From Aaosphaeria pasadenensis (lineage: Eukaryota > Ascomycota > Dothideomycetes > Pleosporales): DNA of 64,000 nt. The notes under the pieces were generated by a model that saw only the letters and a program-made list of their open reading frames with translations, had not been told where the DNA came from and ran no database searches. The first letter of the stretch is position 1. The number at the start of each line of letters is the position of its first letter. This document shows, one piece after another, positions 1 through 11,603 of the stretch. The translations under genes were made by a program, and so were the position numbers. The stretch is taken from positions 248,001 to 312,000 of the forward strand of contig JAKLMB010000038.1 in assembly GCA_022813625.1 (NCBI GenBank), given 5' to 3'.

Positions 1-415
1 CTCGCTTTGATATTCGGGGTCCTGTTCCAGTTTAAATTCGGTTTTACAGAGCGGAAAACGTCGAGTAGAAGGGTGAATGCCGTGCCTGAGTGAAGAGCAT
101 CAAGATGCTAGCACTCCCTGATGGGTGAAAGATTCACGATTAGCGAAAATAGGCATGATACTATAATGATGACAATGACATAAATCAGAAAAACTCAATT
201 TGAGTGAACAAACAATGAGAGAATGGCTTTTCCGTGGTGAGATAGAGTGCAGTCATGCATCATTCATATAGTTACTGTGTGGTTTGTTTGAATTGACTTT
301 CCCGATAACCTGATAAGCTCTCCTAGAGGTGGCGCGGCCCGAAGTGAACCCGCCCAAATTTCAGGAACGCGACTTCCCCGCAACGCGTCGGACCCTCAAT
401 CGCTGCACAATCAAC
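1..415. other. Upstream region of gamma-tubulin
   Basis: No coding region is supported here. The only notable element is an ACGCGT hexamer (an MCB-like box) 28 bp before the gamma-tubulin start codon, listed separately. Confidence 0.6.
383..388. promoter_or_regulatory. MCB-like ACGCGT box before gamma-tubulin
   Basis: A perfect ACGCGT lies just upstream of the gamma-tubulin ATG at 416. In yeasts this hexamer is the site of the MBF complex (Mbp1/Swi6), which drives G1/S genes. An MBP1-type factor is encoded at 41149-43495 in this window. Function at this site is inference; the hexamer also occurs elsewhere in the window by chance, including inside coding exons. Confidence 0.35.
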
Positions 416-2027
416 ATGCCTAGGTAGGTATTCGTTCAACATCTCTGCTACTGTATCTGACCTTCAAATAGGGAGATAATAACATTGCAGGCCGGTCAGT
501 GCGGTAATAGCGGTACGTATCTGCTCAAAATGTTGCCCTGTTTCACACCTACAGTGGTGCCCAATACATACAGAGGCTGACTTTCTCTACCAACAGTTGG
601 CCAACAATTTTGGCAGCAGCTATGTCAAGAACACGGCATCAACCAAGATGGAAACCTCGAGGACTTTGCCACAGAAGGTGGTGATCGGAAAGATGTGTTC
701 TTCTATCAATCGGACGATACCCGCTACATTCCACGAGCAATCCTTCTCGACTTAGAACCGCGAGTGTGTACATCAGAACACTGTAACCGCGACTGAGACT
801 GACTGCAACAGGTGTTGAACTCGATCCAAAATAGTCCTTACAAGAACATTTACAATCCCGAGAACTTCTACATCCACAAGGATGGCACCGGTGCCGGTAA
901 CAACTGGGGAATGGGATACAGCATGGGCGAACAAGTGCAGGATGAAGTTCTGGATATGATAGATCGTGAAGCAGACGGGTCAGACTCGCTCGAAGGCTTC
1001 ATGCTTCTTCATTCAATCGCTGGTGGAACGGGCTCTGGCTTAGGCTCATTCATGCTTGAGCGTCTCAACGACAGGTTTCCCAAGAAGCTCATCCAGACCT
1101 ATAGTGTCTTTCCAAATACCCAAGATGGCGATATTGTAGTTCAGCCATATAACAGTCTATTGAGTATGCGGAGGTTGACTCAGAACGCCGACTCGGTTGT
1201 ATGTATCACAAGCCAACGAGACAAGTAGGAGACTAACTGTGCAGGTTGTCCTCGACAATGGCGCTCTCTCTAGGATTGCCGCAGATCGATTACACGTCCA
1301 AAATCCTTCGTTCCAACAAACCAACCAGCTCGTCTCTACAGTCATGTCTGCTAGTACGACAACGCTCCGTTACCCGGGCTATATGCACAACGATCTCGTC
1401 GGAATTGTTGCGTCTCTTATTCCCACACCTCGCTGTCACTTCTTGATGACCTCATATACACCATTTTCGGGTGAGAATGTCGAACAGGCGAAGACCGTGC
1501 GTAAAACTACTGTCTTGGATGTTATGAGACGGCTGCTTCAGCCGAAGAATAGGATGGTTTCCACGAACCCCACAAAGAAGAGCTGCTACATGTCCATTTT
1601 GAACATCATACAAGGAGAAGCCGATCCTACGGACGTTCATAAGTCGCTCCTCCGTATCCGAGAGCGGCGGCTGGCTACTTTCATCCCATGGGGTCCCGCC
1701 TCGATCCAAGTCGCGCTCACCCGCAAGTCTCCTTATGTCACTTCCTCGCATCGCGTATCTGGCCTCATGCTTGCTAACCATACAGGTATTGCTACCTTGT
1801 TCAAGCGAATTGTTGCGCAGTATAACACTCTGCGCAAGAGGAATGCTTTCTTGGAGAGCTACAAACGAGAGGCGCCTTTCAGAGATGGGCTGGGCGAGTT
1901 CGATGAAGCTAAGGAGGTAGTTCAGGGATTGATTCAGGAATATGAGGAAGCTGAAGACGCGGATTATCTCAGCAAAGATCAGGAAGCACCGAAAGATGAA
2001 GGGGATGATAAACGAGTAGGTGCATGA
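416..2027 (+). CDS. tubG/mipA: Gamma-tubulin
   Basis: Gamma-tubulin nucleates microtubules in the gamma-tubulin complex at the spindle pole body. Five exons: 416-423, 472-512, 597-763, 812-1198 and 1245-2027, giving 461 aa, the normal family length. The protein begins MPREIITLQAGQCGNS, the classic N-terminus; the first exon is only 8 nt, which places the start codon. The tubulin signature GGTGSGLG sits near residues 142-148 and binds the GTP phosphates. The C-terminus is acidic (EYEEAEDADYLSKD), as expected for gamma-tubulin rather than alpha or beta. All introns are GT...AG and restore the frame. The gene reads toward the amine oxidase gene and shares no promoter with it. The identification is firm; the exact end is the first in-frame stop. 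Confidence 0.95.
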
Positions 2028-3053
2028 TTCAGCATCAGCCCAGGTCGGCTTGCACGGCGCTCTCGGGGTTCTCTGGCGTCAACTCATGGGCGCATAGTCA
2101 GTTCAAGGTTCAGTCAAACATGATCAATGATACCATTTCGTTTCCGCCTGAAGATGAACCCGATCAAAACTCTGAATACATCAAGTGAAGACAAGGGCAA
2201 ATGTACGCCGGAACATTTGGTGGTGTAAACCAAGACAATGACGGGGTTGGGCCCTTGTAACAATTCCCATTCGCACAAGCATTGTCTATGCCAATTGAAT
2301 CATCGCCATCTTCAAGTTATACACAATGCATTGTGTATTTCAATGATGGTCATCCATTCCGATGGATGATGTTGAGCATATATCGTATTCCTACAACTAC
2401 ATCCAATCAACGCCATTCCAGGGCCGCGTGGCTTTATAGTCAACCTTGGCACATGTCTTAATTCTGTTCAACGCCAGCCGTCTCAGTCCGTTTCTAACCA
2501 CTCCAACTTGACGGATATATTGCCATATTAGCCTACAGGACGACAATCCTCTGGTATATTACAGACAGTGGAAGTGCCCAGCCAACCATATCTCAGATTG
2601 AGCTCTGATACTTACCTTGGCTGCATTATTAATCGGTATGTTCAACCGTCATTTTCCTTATCATCCGAAAGTCACTGGTTCCTTCAAAACCGCCACGATG
2701 GCTAGACCACTTGTCTGGTCTGGTCCATTGTTCTTCCAACCATACCCACCTAAGTAGTCTCATGCCAGAGTCATCCTTTTGTTCGAAACACTCTCCATGT
2801 CCCGATTATCAAATTTGAAGAGAGCCCTCTACGCTGTGTCTTACAGATAGCGTATAAGAGGGCTTATCGGTTTCTCTCGGGCGGTACCCATATCTTTGGA
2901 CTGGTCATACGCTGTACCACAACCCTCTGCTTGATATTGGTGGCTGTGTCTTTCGCAACACATTTGCTTTGTTTTCCATATCTTTTCTAGGTCGACAATT
3001 CTAGACTTTCGTTTCGTCACTAGATCCCTTCATTCAAACGGTATCTCATAGCC
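2028..3053. other. Intergenic region, gamma-tubulin to amine oxidase
   Basis: No open frame with protein-like content is seen on either strand. A TATA-like TATAAGAG occurs near 2857 and a pyrimidine-rich stretch precedes the amine oxidase start; both could belong to its promoter. Confidence 0.5.
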
Positions 3054-4929
3054 ATGGAGCATAGGAACACCCCAAACGGGAGGAACGGCCATTCGGGTAC
3101 GATGACCCGCATCCAACGTGACCTCTCAGGATCACCACATCAAGCGAACTATCTCGAACCGAACGGAGAGGTCCCGATGATTCGACGTGCTATTGGCAGG
3201 GTGCCGCATGTATGCATCGTGGGAGCCGGCGCAGCGGGGCTCCGTTGCGCAGATGTTTTGCTTCAGCAGGGTGTTAAAGTCACGATTCTAGAAGGCCGGA
3301 ATCGCATTGGTGGAAGGGTAACTATATAGCCTGTACGCTGTATGTGTTCTTGGTGCTGAGTAGGATGGTAGTTATGTCAAAGCAGCTCCCTAGGACATAT
3401 GGTCGATCTGTAGGTGGACTTTTCTCTTTTATTTCACACACCTCCATTGTTGTAGAGTCCCAGACTGATTAGAAATGCTTCCACAGCGGTCCAAACTGGA
3501 TACATGGAACGGATGACAATCCTTTTCTCGATCTGGCTAAGAAAACAAAGACAGAGATCATGACGTGGGATGGCCGACAAGCAGTGTTCGACCAATATGG
3601 GGCGGAAACACCACTCAAAGAGGCGACTGAGAACTCTGAACTCGTCTGGACCATCATTGAGCAAGGCATGCGGTACTCTAATGAGAACACCGCAGATATC
3701 CCTGTACAAAAGAGCTTGTACGACTTCTTCGAGGAGAAAGTGAAGGAGTTGATTCCGTCGGTATTGGAGAACGATCAAGTCGCTGAAAAGAAGCGCGATA
3801 CGATTCTCAAGATGTCTGAGATGTGGGGGGCTTTCATAGGTACTGCCGTTCAGAAGCAAAGTCTGAAGTTCTTCTGGCTAGAAGAGTGTATCGATGGGGA
3901 GAATCTTTTCGTTGCGGGGACTTATCACAAGATACTCAACGTTATAGCGCATAATGCTCTTCAGAACGCTGAGATACAGTTTGAGAAGAAAGTCGCAAGT
4001 ATAGACTCTCACGGTACTGAAGAAGAGCCTGCCGTTTCAGTTCGGCTAGATGATGGGGAGAAGCTAAGCTTTGACGAAGTGGTGATGACAGCACCATTGG
4101 GATGGCTCAAAAAACATAAGGATGATGCATTTTCGCCTGCTCTTCCGAGTAGACTGAAGCAGGGAATCGACTCGATAGGATACGGTCACTTAGACAAAGT
4201 CAGTATACATTTCACTGCCATAACAATCACAACTCACACCACTAGGTCTACATGACCTTTCCCAGCGCATTCTGGAACGAATCCAATTCCGATACAGCAT
4301 CAACACCACCACCTCCTCCAACCTTATCGCCAAACGTACCCGCCACAACTGCCCCCCTTAACCAACCAACTCCACCAACCGTGAATCCCAATCACTACCC
4401 AGGCTTCGCACAATGGATAGCGCCGTACTACGCCCCAGAAACCAATCCCTCCCACTGGAGCCAAGAATGCGTGAACTTGGCAGCGCTTCCCCCAGCGACG
4501 GCTCACCCGACCCTCCTCTTCTACACCTACGGCCCAACATCTCTCCACATCGCCTCTGTCCTCTCCTCGACGCCCGAATCCACACACGACCAATTCCTCC
4601 AAGATTTCTTCACCCCGTACTACTCTCGCCTGCCGAACTACTCCCCCTCCGACCCTTCGTGCAAGCCCGCCGCCATCCTCGCCACAGCGTGGGCTAACGA
4701 CGAATTGGCCGGCAACGGAAGCTACGCGAACTTCCAGACGGGGCTAGAGCGGGGCGACGAGGATGTCGAAGTCATGAGGAGAGGTCTTCCTGAGAGGGGT
4801 TTGTGGCTCGCGGGTGAGCATACAGCGCCGTTTGTGGCGCTTGGGACGGTGACTGGGGCGTATTGGGCTGGAGAGGGGGTCGGGAAGAGGATACTGAAGG
4901 CGTATGGACTGGATGGGAAGAGTGCGTGA
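3054..4929 (+). CDS. Flavin-containing amine (polyamine) oxidase
   Basis: This FAD-dependent oxidase probably acts on polyamines or other secondary amines, releasing hydrogen peroxide. Four exons: 3054-3317, 3372-3409, 3487-4198 and 4246-4929, giving 565 aa. The dinucleotide-binding motif VGAGAAG lies near residues 55-61, followed by ILEGRNRIGGR, the second FAD contact. A GPNWIHGT segment follows the 38-nt second exon. The C-terminal FAD motif GEHTAPFVALGTVTGAYWAGE begins near residue 526. The exon 1/2 junction (AGG to TTATGT) is the only one that keeps the LGHMVDLGPNW sequence in frame. Family membership is clear, but the substrate is not. No signal peptide or peroxisomal SKL tail is seen (C-terminus GKSA), so a cytosolic location is likely. 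The roughly 50 N-terminal residues before the FAD fold look poorly conserved, so the start is a little uncertain. Confidence 0.9.
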
Positions 4930-7900
4930 TAAATTGATCGATTCTCGGGTATGAGGGACTAGGGTGATGTGTATGTGTGTGTTTTCCAACAATGTAGTCA
5001 GTCTACTTCTAGTAACATATTAAAGGGAACCTTTTTGCTTACATGCTACGAACATTTTCTTGGTCGGTATTCACTCACTTAGTCCAACTAGCGGTCATGC
5101 ATGCGAGTTAGACAAATAATTAAAGCCGTCCTTTCGCCCCAACATGATATCTTTCCCATGTCGTGACGCCCTACCCGCATCTTCTGCTTCGAGGGATACA
5201 TGTCAAGACACTTAAATTCTAAAACCTCCACATCAATATCTGCTTGAACAGTCTACCCATACATACCACAAGTCCCAGAATGCCTCACCCAGAGCGGCAC
5301 CAGTAAATGAGGCACCATGACAAACACGCAAACGAAAAGAACTATATGAGTGTATTTTCAATCGACTCTTCGGTCTACAACACTATAGTGACACTTTATA
5401 AGATACTTCTTCGTAAAGAGTGGCCCATGTCATTACTTGTTCAAGTTCAGACAAAAGTGAACCATTTTGTAATTCATGTCCTCCCGGAGCGAGGGATTCG
5501 CACTTAATCGTCTTCCAGAATGACTTTTCCTCAATAAAGAGGGCGACGTGGAACAGTCTGGAGCAGCTGCACAAGCGTGTATCGTAGGATTATCTCGTAG
5601 AAGGTCTTTTCTCCTCTTAAGCGCTGTTCCACTGAGGTGATGGCTAGAGAGCATATGAATCTCCCTGCTAATATGTCATCTCCGGGTATTCTACAATCGT
5701 ACTGCCTACGTTGCAGAGTATGGCAAACAATACAAAGACACTCATAAAATTAAGCTCAACAATACCTACTGCACAAAAATGCTAGCCAGCTCTAGTTTTT
5801 AATATCACAAGAAACCAATACGCAGAAACGTACACCAGTTCTCGTAACTAATTTGTTGGTATCTTACTATTTAGGATACAGACGCTTCACTGGAGCAGTG
5901 GAAGCACCCACATCCATTCGTCGGCCCTAGGAGATAATCATACATGCACTTTCTGGGTCGATTGGGGCAAGGCATTGCAGGTTTCACTTGTTCAGCGCAT
6001 GCTCATCGTCAAAGTACCCTATATCAGCCTTCCCGGACCAAGGGCGCAACAATTTACAAGAAACTGGGATCGCAGAAACATTTTTTGGTTGAAGGATCGC
6101 AGTGTGATGTCTATGATGACGATGATACACAGACGGTACGCTCAGCAGATAATGCTTGCATTGGATTGGGTAGATATCGATATGAAGTGGCTACCTGTTG
6201 ATGCTCATACTATGTGCAAGTGCTCCTTCGGGGATATTTGGGCCGAAGAGTTACCCAATGTTTTCTCTGTTCCAAGGGTTAAAAGGAGTTATTGATGGCA
6301 AAATTGTGATTCTTGCAGCTTCATATTGCATACAACTAATTACCTGGTTAATTAATCCCACAATTATAAATTCCAAGTATGAGTACGATGCAGAAACAGA
6401 GGTTTTATGAACGATGCTTACTTTCGTCAGACTAGCTTGATCGGCAATAGTGTCAGAACGGGACCCCACTTCTGGCTGCATTGCATTCCTTCACACTTCG
6501 GCTAATCACGCCACCGACGTCATTTCATGAACCTCGTCGTCTTCTTACTTTCTCTTCATCGCAAAACACCCAATATTGTTTCTTTTCCGCGGGGAAAGGC
6601 GGTGCAGGAAGAGCGAAGAAAGAAGTAACTTCCTGTTCAGACATGTCCTGTGACACCCGAGTTTTGACATATTGATTAGTCTGGGTGCAAGAGCAGCAGG
6701 GTAATGAGTGCCGAGAGAGATCAGCTTGATGGGCATTGAATCTACCAATTCCCAATTGTCTAACACCACGTGAATGCCGATCTGGCGGTCGTGCAGGGCC
6801 GTCGATGATTACTCAAAGTAACGATCGCCTTTCTCTTGCAGCGTTTGCCGGGCTTATCATCCCGTTCCATCGAAGGGCAAAGCAGGGCAATGAAGGGAAG
6901 GCAGGGACTCCAGGGTTCAATTCGGGTAGGGTAAACACCAATTCTTCCATGGGTTGACACGGAGCAGTTTGCCAGCCAATACCGTACGGATACGTTTTGT
7001 AGGCTCCTACTCTACTGTAGGTGCATGGAAAGGTCTCCACAGAACAGAGTTTCCGTGTGAGTATTTGTAAAAAGAAAGGGAAAAGACGTTTAGCCCCATC
7101 TCTTCTTCTAAATCATCTATCTCCACTGAAAAGTTGGCACGCACGCAGCAGAAGTAGGAAGGTGATTATTACGGATACAGTAAGTTTTGTGGATTCAGAG
7201 GGTTGCTTTCAGCTTTACTCAGATACCGAGCAGAAGGAAGGCCTTGGTAGCGGCAGCAAATTGATGGGCCGTAAATGTGGGACGACGCAAGAGCTGAGGC
7301 ACTCATCATCCATCCATTTACTCGCATCTTATCTACAAGTAACCAATGTGTAGGTACGAGTACGGAGTACAGGCATCTGCCAGTAACTATGAGTATGTGA
7401 ACGGTAGAGTCAGCGCAGGGATCCCGAAGGCTTGGTCGGTTGCGGTTGTGGCTTCGTCCAACGCGGGACGGACGTCGTGCGACACCAACTTTTGGTTCTT
7501 CTTGATCGATTTCATTGTTCACGTTTCGTGCGTTCATGCTATTTGTTGGACCGGACAACAAGGAACAAGGTACAAGTTCTTTGATGAAGCCAATCAATCA
7601 AGCAATTCATCAATTCCTCGATCAGCCTTTCAAAAGCATCCGCCAATCCTTTATCGGGGCCCAGCAATTGTGTCACAGCTCGTAAAGGATGGTCTTCCTC
7701 TGCTCTCGGACTCCGGCTCCCAGCGTTCGGCTCCGATCAGCAAGCACACCGCCGCCGTCGTTGGTTGCCATCATAATCATCATCTACTTGGTGATTCTTT
7801 GTTCTGTCTTTACCCCGAGCGTTTTGCGCGTTTCACGATTCACCTTCGGAGTTAGAATTACTCGTGTTGCATGATCTCCCAACGAGATGTCGCGAATCGG

Positions 7901-10885
7901 ACGCCTTGATTTCTGCTTCGTTTCTTGTTTTTATCCCGACGCTTTGAGGTTGGGCACCGGAATGTAGATCTTCCAACTGCATCATTGTCGTCCCATTATC
8001 CAGAAAATACTGGTTTTTGGAGGGGAAATCTTGACAAGGGCCCAATTGCTCGTGGACACGCAGCAATGAGATTTCTAGGAACGAAAGGTTTGATATTCGG
8101 CTTGCCCACTAATCATCACTTATTATCGTTGTTCTTTGAACACCACTCCATTTCTAATCTGAATGAGGGATAAACTCCCTTACCTTGTCTTAACTGCTCA
8201 TATCTTGTCCTACAAATACTCGTACAATATGCTGTGCCCGTCCAATCACGAAGAAGCAAGTGAAGCAGATCGTTTCAATTCAAGTAATACACCATTGTTC
8301 TCTTCAAACTCGTAACCCCCGACGAACAGACACAGTGCTTCATACCAAAATTTGCTTATTGGCTAGCTGGTTGCATACTCGAACATGATTCGATTCTCGT
8401 TCCTCGTTCCTCAATCAAACAAAGGGTCTTCGGGATGATCAGTTCGATTTGATATTCGCACGCGCAGCAGCCATCGTAAACATGGTTCGTACCCAGCAGC
8501 CTTGCCCTGCCCTGTCCTGCGTTGTCGTCTCTTCGATCAACACCATCCCGAACAAATCAACGCACATATATCGAACCATTCCGCATCGCCACCTTCGCGT
8601 GGAGCAGTAGCAAGACAAGACAGGATGATGACACAGCACAGAGCACGACGAAATGCGTCAAGATCGCCTCATCAACCTTCCCTTCTTACCTCGCGCCTTT
8701 CGTTCCGAACCCAATCTCTAACCAACTACCGTAGTCTTCTTATTCTTTCCCTTTCCATTCATTCAAGAACTTCGACACTCTCTTCCATGCTTAAACTTGC
8801 TTTATGCAGCATTGTCACAAGAAAAACACCACCAAGACTCCCAAGAACACCGTTCTGTCTATCCACTCAATGGCGTAACACATCCGATGCCATCGTGCCT
8901 TACCTTCCCTTCTCTTCCCCTGCTCATATGCCCATCCTATCTATATCTCCCCTCCATACTCATCTTAACCCCCAAATCGATGTCGATAATAAGTGGCGAA
9001 CATAAGGCCGGAGGGCAACCATCATGCTGAGTCTAACTGCGCCCAATCACGGGGAACAAGACACGAGGCGACTTAACACTACACTCTGACCCCTCACGCT
9101 CGCGCTCCCGACGTTTAGGAGAAGTGATGGGCGGGTGTATGATGGTGATTATGGTGATCATGCGCTCGATGGGGCTAGGGGCTATGTGTGATAAGCTGAT
9201 TGTGTTGTTCACCATTGTGCGAGTAGGGACGAGTACAAGTAGGTAGGTTCGGTAAGAGTTGCAGTGGTGTGGTTATTGGTGATGTGTGGAAGCGCAATTC
9301 GTCATTGTACAGCCTTGCTTGCTTTCGTTACTTGGGCGATACTGGTACGGGTGTGATGATGGTACCGAGTACCGTACTGTACCTTTTACTTTCATGTGTA
9401 TTTTTAAGAATACTCCCTGAGGCCAAACTACCCACCTCTTTCTTTTCCTTACACTATAGGTGCCAATCAATTAATCACCTTCGAACCCATCCCATTCTGT
9501 CGTACTCGGTTCGCTTCGCCTCAACGCATCCTCACTCGCTTACAACGCCCCCCAAGAAACCACCCAAGAACCACAAGGCAAGCAGTCAATAAACATCAGG
9601 GTCCCGGAACCCACGCTGCCGAAGCCGTACCGTACCCTTCTTTTCCCTTCCAGTCCAGTGCGCCAAACGTTGTCTTTTTACCCGTCGAATAAACTTCATT
9701 TCCCTCTCTCGGTAAAATGGTGCTAACTAGCTAGTTGGTGGTGTAAGGACGACGACTGGTTGATGGAGGGATGGACATATGCAGGGCGAGCGCTCGTCTC
9801 GGGTCGGGTATCTGATCGATTCGATTTTCCTTTGTTGGTCTGCTTCAGGGTGCTCAGCCTTCCTTAGGTATTTGGTTTTTGGTGGGGATGGAGGGAGGCG
9901 ATGGCGATGGCGGTGGACGCCTTGTCCTGCCTTACTTAGTTACGATACCACCACATCAAAACGTACAAACATGGCAATTTGATCAATCAGCTCAGCTCAA
10001 CTCAGCTGGAGACGTCGCTCCGAATCTTTCGAAAAACTAACGTTAAAGTTAGAAGGGAAGGGTTCACTAAACGGCTGCTTCGGCATGGTTCCCCTCTCTT
10101 ATCTGTGGGTTTTGCTCGCTTTCTGTGTATGTGGGGACGGACGGGAGACGGGGGAACTTTCTGATTTGATACGAAGCACGGCTGGCTTGTCTAAAGATAG
10201 TGGAGGACATCACGGTGGGCTGTGGATGATAGAGAGATAGTTAAATACTAAGTTTGCACGTGGTGGTCACTGGTGACGGGAGAGCAGAGTTTGGAAATTT
10301 GATATTGTGTTTCATTTCGTGAATTCGTATGCTAGCTACTGTGTAGGCAGGTGAAAAGTTTGGGTTGCCGCCTCCCTGTGACTACACCGCTGGTTTGAGA
10401 AAAAAGAAAAAGACCCGTCATCTGTCCCCGCTCGACGTTGTGTGTTGGCAACGGAGCGCTTTGTGGCAAGCTCGGGACAGGCGAGATAATAAGGGGGGAG
10501 CGACCAAGAAAAGGGGGGCAATTGATATCCGCCGGGAATGTGAATGGCACTGGGAAAAAAGAAATTGGGGTATTTGGGAAGGGGAAAAAAGCGATCGTTG
10601 ACGACCACACGTCCAGCACTTGGGTGTAGTGGCGACAAAAGCGATAGACAGAAGTTGGGGAAAAACGCCGGTTCTTCGTTCAACGTCCGTCAGGTTTGTC
10701 CATGTGTGTCCTTAATATTTTGTTTTGGGTTTTTGTGTTGTTTTGTGCAAGTATTGCCGCCTGATGAAGTAGTCCGGTCTTGATGATATAAAACGCCAAT
10801 GATGCTCCGAACCGATGTGATCAAGGAAACTCCAATCCCGTACTATGCTGGTGCCGATGAATGATGTGGTAAAAGGAAACTTCAA

Positions 10886-10934
<49 letters not shown>

Positions 10935-11018
10935 CTAGTGCCCGTACTGTCTACCGGCCAAACTCCTTGGATGATGGTGAGAAGGCGGCTGCTTGTGATG
11001 GTGCTTGTTGTCGGTCAG
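4930..11018. other. Gene-poor region, left part (6.1 kb)
   Basis: Only short overlapping frames occur, none with a recognisable domain. The 5.0-6.5 kb part looks AT-rich. The rest carries many short motifs of the TACGAGTA, TACGGAGTA and CCTAGGTA types and a TG microsatellite at its right end. It may hold the 3' UTR of the minus-strand gene at 11019-11603 or unrecognised non-coding RNA. I see no transposon termini or tRNA. Confidence 0.5.
10888..10933. repeat. (TG)23 microsatellite
   Basis: An uninterrupted run of 23 TG units, 46 bp, lies 85 bp beyond the stop codon of the minus-strand gene at 11019-11603, so it is probably in that gene's 3' UTR. It would be a good polymorphic marker. On the transcript strand it reads as CA repeats. 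Confidence 0.95.
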
Positions 11019-11603
11019 TCACCGACCACCAACCGATGTCGTTCTTCCAGGAGAGATCTCGCCTCGTCGGATGGCCTCCTCGCGGATGAGCTTGTCGACA
11101 TGAGAAGAGGTATCGTTGGTACGGACTCCTGCAGTAAGGTACCCTCCATCAGTACCATCGCCTGCGAGCTCAAGAGGTGTAACGGGTCCCGGGCTGCCCA
11201 TAGGAATGAGACGTGGGCTGGTGGGCTTCGCGCCAGGGCCTCGTGGTTTGAGAGAGCTCTGGTACATCTGGAACTGCATCTGGGCGTGGTACTGCCTCCG
11301 AGGCGAGAGGGGAGCCTGGGGGCTGTTTGGGTTTGTGGAAGGTGTCGCGGTGGTGCTGGAGTTCTGAGAGGCGAAGTTGGCTGGGTGGAAACGCGGTAGA
11401 GATGGGAGCCTCAGGGCACCAGGGCTGCCTGCGGAGAGTTGGCGAGTACCATGAGGGCGGCGGGAGGCTTGGGACGGCATGGTGAGTGAGTCCATCTTGG
11501 GAGAGAGAGGCGACCTGGTGGATGGCATGTCTGTTTGCCCTGACTGGTAACGTTTTTGGGATTGGACTTGAGGTGGTGGCCGGTCGACCGGACGGGGGGA
11601 CAT
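11019..11603 (-). CDS. Ser/Pro-rich fungal protein of unknown function
   Basis: An open frame of 194 aa with a composition unlike the random frames around it. It is rich in Ser, Pro, Arg and Gln and has short segments I associate with a conserved Pezizomycotina protein: SPLSPKMDSL, LPRFHPANF, SPRLIPMGSPGPVTPLEL and HVDKLIREEAIRRGE near the C-terminus. No catalytic domain, membrane segment or signal peptide is visible; it is probably disordered, with many SP sites that could be phosphorylated. The start is uncertain. The second ATG at 11528 (MPSTRSPLSPKM) directly follows a possible intron acceptor (AAACAG), so the first 25 codons may be 5' UTR. It stands alone in a gene-poor block, with 5.4 kb of upstream non-coding DNA. 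Function is unknown. Confidence 0.7.
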   Translation of the reverse strand: MSPRPVDRPPPQVQSQKRYQSGQTDMPSTRSPLSPKMDSLTMPSQASRRPHGTRQLSAGSPGALRLPSLPRFHPANFASQNSSTTATPSTNPNSPQAPLSPRRQYHAQMQFQMYQSSLKPRGPGAKPTSPRLIPMGSPGPVTPLELAGDGTDGGYLTAGVRTNDTSSHVDKLIREEAIRRGEISPGRTTSVGGR

